DNA of 64,000 nt from Arenibacter sp041392165 (GTDB lineage: Bacteria; Bacteroidota; Bacteroidia; Flavobacteriales; Flavobacteriaceae): the NCBI GenBank assembly GCA_041392165.1, contig JAWKMN010000001.1:868001-932000 (forward strand), given 5' to 3'. Below are positions 25,799 to 35,254 of the stretch, in pieces. The translations under genes were made by a program, and so were the position numbers. The first letter of the stretch is position 1; each line of letters starts with the position of its first letter. A model generated the notes under the pieces. It did no database searches, was not told the DNA's origin, and saw nothing but the letters and a program-made list of their open reading frames with translations.

Positions 25799-27079
25799 AT
25801 GAATAAATTAATCAGGCTACGCTTATCCGTACTGATGCTACTTCAATATTTTGTTTGGGGAGCTTGGTATGTTACAATGGGTACATATTTATTGTCCTCA
25901 TTGGATGCCAATCCTTCCCAAGTTGGAGCTGCTTACGCAAATTTATCTATTGCAGCTATTTTTTCGCCTTTTTTCGTTGGGCTTATAGCGGATCGGTTTT
26001 TCGCCGCCCAAAAGGTATTGGGGATTTTGCATTTAATGGGTGCTGTTACCTTGTACTATATTAGTACGATAGACAATTTTCAAAATTTCTGGTGGGCGAT
26101 CTTACTTTATACCTTGCTGTATATGCCTACAATGTCACTGGCCAATTCCATCTCCTTTTCTCAAATGAAAGATCCTGGAAAAGAGTTTCCAAGCATTAGG
26201 GTTTTGGGTACGGTAGGTTGGATCACTGCCGGACTCTTAATAGGGTTCATGGAATTGGAGGCTTCCTATATGACGTTTCGTATAGCGGCATATTGTTCTG
26301 TCGTGGTAGGAATCATAAGCTTCTTCTTACCAAGCATCCCTCCTTCGGGGAAAAGTGCCAGTATTTCCTCTATCTTGGGGCTGGATGCCTTGGTTTTGTT
26401 TAAACAGGGTTCTTTTGTTGTTTTTTTTATAAGCTCAATAGTCATTTGCATTCCATTAGCTTTTTACTACAATTTTGCCAATCCATTTCTAAATGATATC
26501 GGTATGGAAAATGCTGCGGGCAAGATGACCATGGGGCAGGTATCCGAGTTCTTGTTTATGTTATTAATGCCTTTTGCCTTTGTTAGGTTTGGGATTAAAA
26601 AAATGATGCTTATAGGTATGTTTGCTTGGGTGGTACGTTATCTTTTGTTTGCATATGGGGATGTGGGATCAGGAATTTGGATGCTATATTTAGGGATTAT
26701 ATTGCATGGTATCTGCTATGACTTCTTTTTTGTTTCCGGTCAGATTTATATTGATAAGAAGGCCAAATCGTCCTTTAAAAATGCTGCCCAAGGCCTTATA
26801 ACCTTCGCAACATATGGTGTTGGTATGTTTATAGGCTCTTTTGTTTCCGGTGCGGTAACCGATAACTTTCTTGTGAACATCGGAGGTGAATCGAGTTACC
26901 AATGGGAAGCTATTTGGTTGGTTCCGGCAATAATTGCATTGCTGGTAGGGGTGTCTTTCTTGTTTTTCTTCAAGGAAAAATTATTGGGAAATGTAAAAGA
27001 TAGTGGCCAGGATCAGAATATTTTATCCAGATCGGAAAATAGGGATAACAAGGAGTTGACAGAAGGGATTGGCCGATAG
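25799..27079 (+). CDS. MFS transporter, nucleoside:H+ symporter (NHS) type
   Basis: Twelve-helix inner-membrane permease of 426 residues. The opening LRLSVLMLLQYFVWGAWYVT is characteristic of the NupG/XapB-type nucleoside-proton symporter family, which in Bacteroidota sugar loci is often used for sugar derivatives. The last helix ends near FFKEKLLG and a short polar tail follows (SGQDQNILSRSENRDNKE). Location between the periplasmic enzymes and the cytoplasmic Gfo/Idh gene makes import of the released (keto-)sugar its likely task; nucleoside transport cannot be excluded. Confidence 0.9.
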   Translation: MNKLIRLRLSVLMLLQYFVWGAWYVTMGTYLLSSLDANPSQVGAAYANLSIAAIFSPFFVGLIADRFFAAQKVLGILHLMGAVTLYYISTIDNFQNFWWAILLYTLLYMPTMSLANSISFSQMKDPGKEFPSIRVLGTVGWITAGLLIGFMELEASYMTFRIAAYCSVVVGIISFFLPSIPPSGKSASISSILGLDALVLFKQGSFVVFFISSIVICIPLAFYYNFANPFLNDIGMENAAGKMTMGQVSEFLFMLLMPFAFVRFGIKKMMLIGMFAWVVRYLLFAYGDVGSGIWMLYLGIILHGICYDFFFVSGQIYIDKKAKSSFKNAAQGLITFATYGVGMFIGSFVSGAVTDNFLVNIGGESSYQWEAIWLVPAIIALLVGVSFLFFFKEKLLGNVKDSGQDQNILSRSENRDNKELTEGIGR

Positions 27080-27145
27080 GCCTGATATAAAAACAGAAAT
27101 GTAGATCATCGGTAAAATAAGTATAATTATAACTAAAAAAATATT

Positions 27146-28228
27146 ATGACGAATCAAAGGGGCCCAATAAAAGTTCTGGTAGTTGGATGTGGCAATATGG
27201 GCGAATCCCATGCAATTGCGTATCATACTTTAGAAGAATTTGAAATTTGTGGGTTGGTTTCAACCGGGAAAAGTAAAGAAGTCCTCAACCAAAAGTTGGG
27301 AGGGGGATATCCGCTGTTCACTGATTTAAAAGTGGCATTGGAAGCTTGTAATCCTGATGCGGTATGTATATCTACTTATCCCGATACCCATGAAGAATTT
27401 GCAATAGAAGCCTTAAATAAGGGTTGCCATGTATTTATAGAGAAGCCTCTGGCCGATACGGTTGAGGGGGCCAGGCGTGTAGCGGATGTGGCCTTAAGGA
27501 CGGGGAAAAAGGTGGTAGTGGGCTATATACTTAGGCAGCATCCTTCTTGGATACGTTTTGTGGAATTGAGCCAGGGATTGGGAAAGCCTTTGGTGATGCG
27601 GATGAATTTGAACCAACAAAGTCATGGACGGATGTGGGATGTTCACCGTAATCTAATGAAAAGCCTTAGCCCCATAGTGGACTGTGGTGTCCACTATATT
27701 GATGTAATGTGTCAAATGACCGGCTCTAGACCTGTTCAAGTAAGTGCTATTGGCGCTAGATTAACAGAAGATATCCCCAAGGGCAATTATAATTATGGTC
27801 AGTTGCAAATTAAGTTTGAAGACGGGTCTGTGGGCTGGTATGAAGCGGGTTGGGGACCAATGATTAGCGAAACCGCTTTTTTTATAAAGGATGTTTTTGG
27901 GCCAAAGGGGGCGGTTTCCATTATTGCCAAGGAAGCTTCCGGTACCGGAAAATCGGACTCGGTGGAATCACATACCAAAACCGAATCCATACGTTGCCAT
28001 TACGCACCATTGGATGATAATAATCAATTTGTAAAGGAAGATACGTGGATAGATATGAAGGATGAGCCGGATCATCAAGAGCTTTGTACCAGGGAACAGC
28101 GCTATTTTTACAGAGCAATACAGGAGGATATAGACCTATCACCTCATTTAGAAGATGCCGTAAATAGTTTGCGTATTGCCTTTGCATGCGATGAATCTGT
28201 TCTTACAGGAAAAACAATCTATTTATAG
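27146..28228 (+). CDS. Gfo/Idh/MocA-family oxidoreductase, cytoplasmic
   Basis: NAD(P)-dependent oxidoreductase of 360 residues without signal peptide, so it acts in the cytoplasm. Rossmann motif VLVVGCGNMGESHA (about 10-23), EKPLAD (about 98-103) and the substrate-domain segment SPIVDCGVHYIDVMCQM, where D and H of the DxGxHxxD-like pattern are the likely catalytic residues. It follows the transporter by 66 bp. A natural role is to reduce or oxidise the imported keto-sugar; direction and substrate are inference. It is a different subfamily from the two exported enzymes in the window. Confidence 0.92.
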   Translation: MTNQRGPIKVLVVGCGNMGESHAIAYHTLEEFEICGLVSTGKSKEVLNQKLGGGYPLFTDLKVALEACNPDAVCISTYPDTHEEFAIEALNKGCHVFIEKPLADTVEGARRVADVALRTGKKVVVGYILRQHPSWIRFVELSQGLGKPLVMRMNLNQQSHGRMWDVHRNLMKSLSPIVDCGVHYIDVMCQMTGSRPVQVSAIGARLTEDIPKGNYNYGQLQIKFEDGSVGWYEAGWGPMISETAFFIKDVFGPKGAVSIIAKEASGTGKSDSVESHTKTESIRCHYAPLDDNNQFVKEDTWIDMKDEPDHQELCTREQRYFYRAIQEDIDLSPHLEDAVNSLRIAFACDESVLTGKTIYL

Positions 28229-28329
28229 AATTAAAAAAAGTGCAGGATATATCAATGGAAGGTGTGGTAATTTATTGGATTAGTGTTATTTTTCATGGAA
28301 CAGGTTTAAATTATTGGGATGGCATTTAA

Positions 28330-28353
28330 CCCGCCCGATCCGGTACGGGCAGG
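28330..28353. repeat. Short GC-rich dyad, REP-like
   Basis: CCCGCCCG-N8-CGGGCAGG, arms complementary at 7 of 8 positions, in AT-rich surroundings between the Gfo/Idh and amidohydrolase genes. It resembles short Flavobacteriaceae intergenic palindromes; no terminator-like T-run follows. Confidence 0.35.
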
Positions 28354-28455
28354 AATTGGGCAGTTTTTGCCCCGTCAAAAAGTTTAAATGGGTTCATGGC
28401 AATAATGTTAAAGTATAAATAATTGGATATGGTCGTTATTCATGTTAATGAGAAA

Positions 28456-29559
28456 ATGAATTTTTCAGGGATTATGAAAATAATAGGGTGCTTATTAGTG
28501 TTCGTGTTACATCAATCCTGTACGGAGAATAAAGAATTTTATTCGTTGGGCGACTTTCACAAAGTGGATAAAATTGATGTGCATACCCACGTTATGACGG
28601 ATAGGAGCAGTTTTGCAGATCAGGCAAGGAAGGATAATTTTCGCCTTCTTAATATTGTGGTAGATCTTTCCCGAGGTGAGGAATTCATCAAAGAACAGTA
28701 TGATTATTGTATAGCACAGAAAAAAAAGAATCCTGAAGAATTTGAGATCGCTACTTCCTTTTCTATAGAGGATTGGGACAATCCGGACTTCACAAAGAAC
28801 ACCATTGCATGGCTTGATAAATGTTTTTCCGAAGGAGCCATAGCGGTTAAGGTATGGAAGAATATAGGGATGGTTTTTAGAGATAGGAACGATCAACTGA
28901 TAATGGTTGATAATCCCAGACTTGATACCATTTTTAGCCATTTGGAAGATAGGAAAATACCCCTGATCGGACATTTGGGGGAACCAAAGAACTGTTGGTT
29001 GCCAATAGACCAAATGACAACTAACAATGATCGCAACTATTTTACAAGACATCCGGAATATCATATGTACAAGCATCCGGAACTGCCTTCTTATGAAGAA
29101 CAGATTGCGGCCCGAGATCGCATGCTGGAAAAACACCCCGATCTTGTCTTTATAGGTGCTCACATCGGTAGTATGGAGTGGAGTGTGGATGAATTGGCCA
29201 AACGACTGGACAAGTTTCCCAATATGAGTGTAGATCTAGCGGCCAGAATGGGGCAGGTTTTTTATCAAACTATCGAAAATAGGGAGAAGGTACGTAACTT
29301 TTTTATAACCTATCAAGATCGTCTATTATATGCAACGGATTTGCAGGATAATGGAGAAGGAAATGAGGAAGGGATGCAGCGCATAATACATGAAAGATGG
29401 TTGCTGGACTGGCAGTATTTCGTTACTGATGACACCATGGTAAGTGATTTGGTAAATGGGGAATTTCAGGGGCTAAAACTTCCGAAGGAGGTTGTGGACA
29501 AAATATTTTCTCAAAATGCAAAAAAGTGGTTAAAGATGTTTCCTGGGAATGGGGATTGA
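28456..29559 (+). CDS. Amidohydrolase-2 family lipoprotein
   Basis: Metal-dependent hydrolase or lyase-type TIM barrel of about 367 residues. Metal ligands of the family are visible: DVHTHV (about 42-47), IGHLGEP, FIGAHIGS and the late aspartate in YATDLQD. A short lipoprotein signal, MKIIGCLLVFVLHQSC, begins at ATG 28474; starts at 28423 (TTG), 28429 and 28456 are also open and I take 28456 provisionally. The lipid anchor puts it in the periplasm or on an outer-membrane face. Last gene of the second Sus-type locus, 227 bp after the Gfo/Idh gene, possibly transcribed separately. Lactone or amide hydrolysis, or sugar-acid decarboxylation, are family options. Confidence 0.85.
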   Translation: MNFSGIMKIIGCLLVFVLHQSCTENKEFYSLGDFHKVDKIDVHTHVMTDRSSFADQARKDNFRLLNIVVDLSRGEEFIKEQYDYCIAQKKKNPEEFEIATSFSIEDWDNPDFTKNTIAWLDKCFSEGAIAVKVWKNIGMVFRDRNDQLIMVDNPRLDTIFSHLEDRKIPLIGHLGEPKNCWLPIDQMTTNNDRNYFTRHPEYHMYKHPELPSYEEQIAARDRMLEKHPDLVFIGAHIGSMEWSVDELAKRLDKFPNMSVDLAARMGQVFYQTIENREKVRNFFITYQDRLLYATDLQDNGEGNEEGMQRIIHERWLLDWQYFVTDDTMVSDLVNGEFQGLKLPKEVVDKIFSQNAKKWLKMFPGNGD

Positions 29560-29815
29560 TTTTGAAGGCTCCCTTTAAAACCAACAATTGGGATTGATTA
29601 TCAGTTTTATTTGTGCAAATATTCAAATACCCAATATAGGGTGCTTAATCTTAGAAAACAAAAAAATAGGGCATTAAGACCTAGAAAGTTACCAAAATTC
29701 AGCACGATTTTGGAGCAGTCAATATTCATAAATTCTTAGAAAATGCTTACTCCTAAATGTGCCTAAATTTGTTGCAGTAGGGTGTCGTAGTCAGAATAAA
29801 GCCCTATTGGGATAT

Positions 29816-30595
29816 TTAATGCCACTCTAATGTGACAATAGAGTACAGAGGTAGATGATCTGACAGCGTCACCATGGGAGTATATGCTTTAATAGGTTTT
29901 ATATTTTCTTTAGGGTAACCAAAAATATAATCAATTTTATATTTGGGGCTCTCTGCCGGCACTGTTGCGGCACCATCATCTAAACGTATCCATTTAGACA
30001 TTCCAGAATCAATTTCTATAGCTTCCGGACGGGCGTTAAAATCACCGCAAAGGATTACCGGGATTGTTTTTTCTTGCAAAACCTCATTTAATTTCCTAAC
30101 CTGAAGCTGTCGTTCTTCTGTATTTGTATAATCTAAATGTGTGGAAGCAAAAAATACGGACTTGCTATTTCCTAATTCAATTTTAGATATTAAAACCGCT
30201 CGTTGTTCCTTGCCATTTTCAGTGAATGGCAGGTAAACCCTTTCAACAGAAGCCATTGGATATTTTGATAAAATACCTATTCCATAATAGCCATTGGCAT
30301 AATTGATGGTTTTGCCATAGGCAGATAACATACCTGTCCGGAACCCAAGTTCTGTAACAAAATCCTTTCCGTGTTGTTGCGGAGTTCGATCCCGGTATGT
30401 TTTGAAATCAACTTCTTGTAAGGCAACCAAATCAGGGTCTTCTGCTTTGATAAAATTGGCCAATTCTTCAAGTGAGGCCAATTCTCCAAAACGAATATTA
30501 TAGCTTAGTATCTTCAAAGTATCACTCGGTACTTGGCCGAAAACAATACCAAATGTGCATAGAAAAAATATGAACAAAAACAATTTGGCCCTCAT
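29816..30595 (-). CDS. Endonuclease/exonuclease/phosphatase (EEP) family protein, exported
   Basis: Secreted EEP-fold metal-dependent phosphodiesterase of about 259 residues. From ATG 30595 it starts MRAKLFLFIFFLCTFGIVFG, a clear signal peptide; the upstream ATG at 30634 would add 13 residues with no benefit. Core motifs are LSYNIRFG, VALQEVD (metal Glu), FASTHLDYT, LCGDFNARPE and the C-terminal SDHLPLYSIV with catalytic Asp-His. Nuclease, sphingomyelinase or inositol-phosphatase activity are all possible in this family. It is convergent with the amidohydrolase gene and has no operon partner. Confidence 0.9.
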   Translation of the reverse strand: MRAKLFLFIFFLCTFGIVFGQVPSDTLKILSYNIRFGELASLEELANFIKAEDPDLVALQEVDFKTYRDRTPQQHGKDFVTELGFRTGMLSAYGKTINYANGYYGIGILSKYPMASVERVYLPFTENGKEQRAVLISKIELGNSKSVFFASTHLDYTNTEERQLQVRKLNEVLQEKTIPVILCGDFNARPEAIEIDSGMSKWIRLDDGAATVPAESPKYKIDYIFGYPKENIKPIKAYTPMVTLSDHLPLYSIVTLEWH

Positions 30596-31022
30596 TTTAC
30601 TTGTCTTTTTAAAATAATTATGGTACACTATCATTCCATTTGGAAAGTTTATAGGTCAAATTTAAAAAAAAAGCTGGCAAGACTTTTAAGCTTGCCCGTC
30701 TTTCCGTTATATATACTCCATTAAAGTTGTTTTCCAACCTTTATCTGCAATGCTGCCCAAGCCCCTGTGGATTCCCCTTCAAATGTAGTTTTATTTCCGC
30801 CTATTTCCCGGACCATAACAATGGCGTATCTACTATGTCAGAAGTGTTTGTGGATCAAAAATTTATGGCAAACATATATCCTGCTGGCATATTATATTGT
30901 AGTACCACTTGGTTGAGGATATGATTTTGAATTTATAATGGGATAAAAGGTAGTAAAAATTATAAGATAAAGGCAACGGGTATTTTACAATGCAAAAATC
31001 GTACAATAAACACATTTGAAAT
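30596..31022. other. Gene-free flank left of the island
   Basis: No supported gene. Short frames here are broken or lack starts. The stretch is AT-rich and leads into the 44-bp direct repeat that begins at 31023. Confidence 0.5.
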
Positions 31023-31066
31023 AAAAAAACCCTTGATAGCCAAACGATTAAAAAGGGTCTTTGTAC
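31023..31066. repeat. Distal 44-bp direct repeat (attachment-site copy)
   Basis: Reads A7-CCCTTGATAGCC, then AAACGATTAAAAAGGGTCTT and TGTAC. It matches 37354-37397 at 43 of 44 positions (GATAGCC against GATAACC). After it the two sequences differ at once (AACATTCGG against TCGAGGCGG). Confidence 0.8.
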
Positions 31067-31234
31067 AACATTCGGGAACAATATCGAACGAAGTACTGGC
31101 GGAAGACATTGATCTTTGTATGCAGTTGGACGAGTTGGTTTTAGTTTAGTTTTCAATTGCGTTTTGTATCAAATTATGGTCAATTGCGCAATTGAAAACT
31201 AATTTTAGGAAAGCTTACACTAATAATTAATTAC

Positions 31235-31323
31235 ACTCATTTTTGCCAGTAAACACATTTTACTGGCAAAAATGAGTAATTCCAAAAAATGCCACTATAT
31301 TTGCACCATTGGCAATTATGAGT
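31235..31323 (+). promoter_or_regulatory. Promoter and operator of the AbiE-DUF262 operon
   Basis: A perfect dyad with 19-bp arms (31235-31253 and 31259-31277, loop CACAT) lies over the -33 region; the right arm contains GGCAAAAATGAGT. A -7 element TATATTTG follows at 31296-31303, and a third half-site GGCAATTATGAGT stands just after it (31311-31323). AbiEi proteins are known to repress their own operon by binding inverted repeats, so this is the expected operator. Confidence 0.75.
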
Positions 31324-31369
31324 AAATCTATAATTTGCCTAAAAAGTTAAATACTGACAAAATTGAGCT

Positions 31370-32140
31370 ATGTCTAAAATCATTGACCGTCAAATATCGA
31401 AGCATTTTAAAGGCAAAGGGCATTTCGACCGAGATACCCTCAGTTCCTTTTTGACCGATTTGGATCCGGAAATCACAGAAAGTGCCTTAACGTGGAGAAT
31501 CCATGATTTGGTGAAGCGAAAGGTGATTGACCAAGTAAAACTGGGTGTATATACCATTTCAAACAAAGAGGCTTACAAACCTTTTGTGTCGGAGAAACTG
31601 GCTCGATTATCCAAGATAGTAGCCAAAGAGTTTGACCAGTTGGATTATTGCCTTTGGAGTACCGAATGGCTGAATGATTTTACAAGACATCAATTGGGAA
31701 CCTTCTTTTATATACTGGAGGTGGAGAAGGATTTTGTTGAGGAAGTGTTTAACGCTTATTCCGAATCTAAACAGTACCGGGTATATCTCGATCCCAAAGA
31801 GGACATCATGGAAAGGTATGTGGAAAGTGAAATTTCCATCGTCATTAAACCGCTAATCAGCCGTTCGCCAAAACAGAAAATTGCTATTAAGGAAAAGTCA
31901 AAGGATAAAATCTATGTACCGACCCTAGAGAAAATACTAATTGATGTGTACAGCGATGCCGTAACCTTCTATGCGATTCAGGGAAATGAAATGGATACAC
32001 TGTTTGAAAACGCCTTAAAACGCTATCAAATAAACTTCACCAAACTCATTAGCTACGCCAGAAGAAGAAATAAAGAGAATCAAATTAAAAGTTACTTAGA
32101 GAACAACTTTGGTGACTTTGTAAAAGATATTTTAGAATGA
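31370..32140 (+). CDS. AbiEi-like antitoxin/regulator (DUF6577-type)
   Basis: Protein of 256 residues with an N-terminal winged-helix-like part (about 1-65: SSFLTDLDPEITESALTWRI, KLGVYTISNKEAYKP) and a larger C-terminal domain containing LEKILIDVYSDAVTFYAIQG (about 180-200), the region that in AbiEi antitoxins has a nuclease-like fold without clear catalytic residues. It overlaps the AbiEii gene by 4 bp (ATGA), as type IV abiE antitoxin and toxin genes usually do. Its promoter carries a strong dyad. The role as regulator and antitoxin is inferred from order, fold and neighbour; exact family name is recalled, not searched. Confidence 0.75.
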   Translation: MSKIIDRQISKHFKGKGHFDRDTLSSFLTDLDPEITESALTWRIHDLVKRKVIDQVKLGVYTISNKEAYKPFVSEKLARLSKIVAKEFDQLDYCLWSTEWLNDFTRHQLGTFFYILEVEKDFVEEVFNAYSESKQYRVYLDPKEDIMERYVESEISIVIKPLISRSPKQKIAIKEKSKDKIYVPTLEKILIDVYSDAVTFYAIQGNEMDTLFENALKRYQINFTKLISYARRRNKENQIKSYLENNFGDFVKDILE

Positions 32141-33192
32141 TAAAAGCACATTGTTTTACCAAAGAATGGATCAACGGCTTTAAACAACAAAAGCATTTGA
32201 AGCGTATCAATCCTCCGATACTGGAGAAAATGATACACGCCCTTTCCTTATTGCAGCAGCTCAAAGCTCATGGTTTGGATTTCACTTTTAAAGGTGGAAC
32301 GAGCCTTGTGTTATTGCTTGCCAAATCAAGACGATTTTCGGTAGATATTGACATCATTACCACCCAAAGTCGAGAAGAAGTAGAAGCTATCCTGAACAAA
32401 GTGGTGGCTAACTCACATTTCAACAAGTGGGAGCTACAAGATAGAAGAAGCTACAAGGAAGGTGTACCCAAAGCACATTACGAATTTGATTATGAATCGA
32501 GCCTCAATCAAAGTGCTCACTTTGTATTGTTGGATATACTGTTTGAGCAAACCGATTACCCAAGGTTATTAGCAGCTCCTATACAATCAGAATGGATTGA
32601 ATCTGAAGAAGTTTTGGAAGTAGCCATTCCGTCTATTGAATCTATTTTAGGAGACAAACTCACGGCATTTGCACCGAATACCGTTGGAATCCTTTATGGT
32701 AAGGACAAAGAACAAGAAATCATAAAGCAACTTTTTGATATTAGTTGCCTGTTTGATGAAGCGGAAAACGCAGAAGAAATTGCGTTGAGCTTTGAGAAAA
32801 TTGGAGCAAAGGAAATAAATTACCATGAACTTGAAATTGGCTTATCGGATATACTGGATGATATTTTCGCGACTTCCTTACTCATAGCCAAACGAACCAA
32901 AAATACCGAAGAGCCGGATAAAACAAGATTTACCGAACTCACCACTGGAATACGCAGGTTTGAAGGATTTTTGATCGCTGAAAACTTCAAAATTGAAGAT
33001 GCCATACTTGCAGCAGGTAAAGCAGCATACCTCGCCAAACAATTAAAGAACAAAGACCATTCAGCCCTAGAGAAGTTTAACGGTCAGGACATCAGTAAAC
33101 TGGAAATTACCGGAGAGTTGAACTTCTTGAACAAGCTTAAAAAGTTGAGAGATAAGGCAGCATTTTTCTATTGGTACAAGGCGTTGAATTAA
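32137..33192 (+). CDS. AbiEii/AbiGii-family nucleotidyltransferase toxin
   Basis: Type IV toxin of the nucleotidyltransferase superfamily, 351 residues. The catalytic opening FKGGTSL (about 51-57) is followed by RFSVDIDI with the Asp pair D70 and D72. AbiEii-type enzymes transfer nucleotides (GTP-preferring in studied cases) and cause growth arrest or abortive infection. A long helical C-terminus ends in FYWYKALN. It overlaps the antitoxin gene by 4 bp and is followed after 12 bp by the DUF262 gene, so it is the second gene of a four- or five-gene operon. Confidence 0.92.
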   Translation: MIKAHCFTKEWINGFKQQKHLKRINPPILEKMIHALSLLQQLKAHGLDFTFKGGTSLVLLLAKSRRFSVDIDIITTQSREEVEAILNKVVANSHFNKWELQDRRSYKEGVPKAHYEFDYESSLNQSAHFVLLDILFEQTDYPRLLAAPIQSEWIESEEVLEVAIPSIESILGDKLTAFAPNTVGILYGKDKEQEIIKQLFDISCLFDEAENAEEIALSFEKIGAKEINYHELEIGLSDILDDIFATSLLIAKRTKNTEEPDKTRFTELTTGIRRFEGFLIAENFKIEDAILAAGKAAYLAKQLKNKDHSALEKFNGQDISKLEITGELNFLNKLKKLRDKAAFFYWYKALN

Positions 33193-33204
33193 GAATATTG
33201 AAAT

Positions 33205-35253
33205 ATGGATTTAAAATCAGTACATGAAATTTTCACAAACAGAATATTAAGAATACCGGCTTATCAGCGGGGTTATGCATGGTCAAATAACAAGTCAATA
33301 AAGGTTGACAGTAAGGAGCCTTTAAAAAATGTAAAAGGACAATTGAAGGATCTATGGGATGACTTAATTAATATTCCTGAAGGTAAATGGCATTATACCG
33401 GATTACTAACATTAGTTGAAGTAAAACCTTGTGATTATAACTGGTTACCCAATTTCAAGCAGTATTCAATAGTAGATGGACAACAACGGATTACTTCTGT
33501 ATTGATTTTGTTGAGTGTGATTATCAGAGAAGCTCAAAAACAAAATGTGATTTTGGGTATTCGTGAAGGGGATGCAGAAATGCAATACCTCTTCATCAAC
33601 AAAGGCGTTAATGCTTACATTTTTGGCTATGACGAAGACAATCCAAGTGATAAGTTTTTCAGAAGACACATCTTATCATTAAATGAAATTGAAGATGATA
33701 GCGAGGAAAGTACATACACCGAAAACCTTTTAAAAGCGAAGAAGTTTTTTGAAGCAATGGTCGCTTTATACCTCAGAGAAGAAGGAAATACTATCGAGCA
33801 ACTTTTTAATAAGGTTACAAATCAATTGAGGTTAAACGAATACATCCTTCCGGAAGAACTTGACGAATATGTTGTATTCGAGACCATGAATAACAGAGGA
33901 AAACCTTTGTCTCAACTTGAAAAGCTAAAAAACAGGCTTCTATATCTCAATGATAAATACCATGTATCAGAGAATACTCCAGAAGCTATTAATTTGAATG
34001 AGGCTCAAAAGGCAGAGTTAGAAAAATCAATAAATAAAGCATGGATTACGATCTACAAATCATTAGGTCAAAATAAGCAAAACCCATTAGACGATGAAGA
34101 CTTTATAAAAAATCATTGGATAGCTTATTTCAATAAGTATAGCCGTGATGAGGCGAGTGTTTATGCCAATTTTTTGTTTGATGAGCATTTTAGCCTTGAC
34201 AATGTATACAATGGAAAATTAAAACGTTCCGATATTGAGACTTACATAAAATCCTTACAGCTTTGCTCTGTTTGGTGGAACAAACTACACAACATCAAGT
34301 ATTTCACGGAAGATGAAAAGGTAATTAGAAAAGCTATTCAAGGAATTCATCACGTAGGTCTCAAAGCATCTTTCAAGCCGATATTACTCGCTATTTTGAG
34401 CAGGGATGATAGAAATGATTTTGTTGATTCCATAAAGACATTGGAAAAATACAGTTTCAAACTTTTTGACCTGTCCGACAAACGTGGAAATACCGGTGAT
34501 AGCAAAATATATAGTCTTGCTTTCGAGGTTTATAGAGGTAAAAAGAACAGTATTGAAACTAAAACAGAATTGGGATTATACACTTCTTGGTATTACCGTT
34601 TCAACCTATTTGTAAATCAGAGTTATGAGCTATTTGAATTGGGACATAAAACAGGATTTTACAAATGGTCAGGGAGGTTTTATTTACTGTATCAGTATGA
34701 CAAACAACTTAGAAAGATTAACAAAAACTCAAGTGAGAGTAGTGCAATTGAATGGACTGATTTTGTAAAGAACGATAGCATTGAGCACATCTATCCTCAA
34801 AGTGCCACAGTGAGTTTGGAGACTTATGCTCAAGACAAAGGAAAAGAACAAAATGAAGTTGAAGAGTCTTACAATAAAATCCAAAACGATTGGAGTCATT
34901 TTACAAAATACACACCTGAACAACGAAGAAATTTTGCTAATAGCCTTGGCAACCTTTTAGCATTGTCAAAGAGTGCCAACTCGTCACTTCAAAATGATAA
35001 ATTTCTTTTCAAAGTTGATCAAAGCAATAAAGGGGAAGGATACCCCAAAAGAGGTTATAAATACGATTCCATGAGTGCTATGTTAGTTGCCAATGAATTA
35101 GATTGGACACCGGAAACCATCGTTGAAAGAGGTTTAAAAATACTGAGCTTCTTGTGTGATTATATAAATGAAGATTTTAATTCAATTCCTGTTGAAACGA
35201 AATACAAAATATTAGGATTGGAATTCATGCTTAACCAAGATTTAGTAGAGTAA
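33205..35253 (+). CDS. DUF262 and DUF1524 (GmrSD-like) protein
   Basis: Large protein (682 residues) of the type related to GmrSD type IV restriction enzymes. The N-terminal DUF262 ParB-like nucleotidase domain shows IPAYQRGYAW (about 17-26) and the hallmark YSIVDGQQR (about 88-96); the middle has FETMNNRGKPLSQLEKLKNR; the C-terminal DUF1524 region has HIYPQ and LGNLLALSKSANSSL, an HNH-type nuclease layout. DUF262 proteins are widespread in anti-phage islands. It starts 12 bp after the AbiEii gene and is followed 1 bp later by a small nuclease-like gene, a tight pairing that suggests a joint function. GmrSD proper attacks glucosylated DNA; whether this one does is unknown. Confidence 0.9.
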   Translation: MDLKSVHEIFTNRILRIPAYQRGYAWSNNKSIKVDSKEPLKNVKGQLKDLWDDLINIPEGKWHYTGLLTLVEVKPCDYNWLPNFKQYSIVDGQQRITSVLILLSVIIREAQKQNVILGIREGDAEMQYLFINKGVNAYIFGYDEDNPSDKFFRRHILSLNEIEDDSEESTYTENLLKAKKFFEAMVALYLREEGNTIEQLFNKVTNQLRLNEYILPEELDEYVVFETMNNRGKPLSQLEKLKNRLLYLNDKYHVSENTPEAINLNEAQKAELEKSINKAWITIYKSLGQNKQNPLDDEDFIKNHWIAYFNKYSRDEASVYANFLFDEHFSLDNVYNGKLKRSDIETYIKSLQLCSVWWNKLHNIKYFTEDEKVIRKAIQGIHHVGLKASFKPILLAILSRDDRNDFVDSIKTLEKYSFKLFDLSDKRGNTGDSKIYSLAFEVYRGKKNSIETKTELGLYTSWYYRFNLFVNQSYELFELGHKTGFYKWSGRFYLLYQYDKQLRKINKNSSESSAIEWTDFVKNDSIEHIYPQSATVSLETYAQDKGKEQNEVEESYNKIQNDWSHFTKYTPEQRRNFANSLGNLLALSKSANSSLQNDKFLFKVDQSNKGEGYPKRGYKYDSMSAMLVANELDWTPETIVERGLKILSFLCDYINEDFNSIPVETKYKILGLEFMLNQDLVE

Positions 35254-35254
35254 T

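Noticed and set aside
28507..29163. 218-codon minus-strand frame opposite the amidohydrolase
   Set aside because: The plus-strand protein has all metal motifs; the antisense frame has no family features.
30931..31145. Open frame across the left direct repeat, ending LAEDIDLCMQLDELVLV
   Set aside because: It has no start codon and no recognisable similarity; it also crosses the direct repeat, so it is most likely chance.
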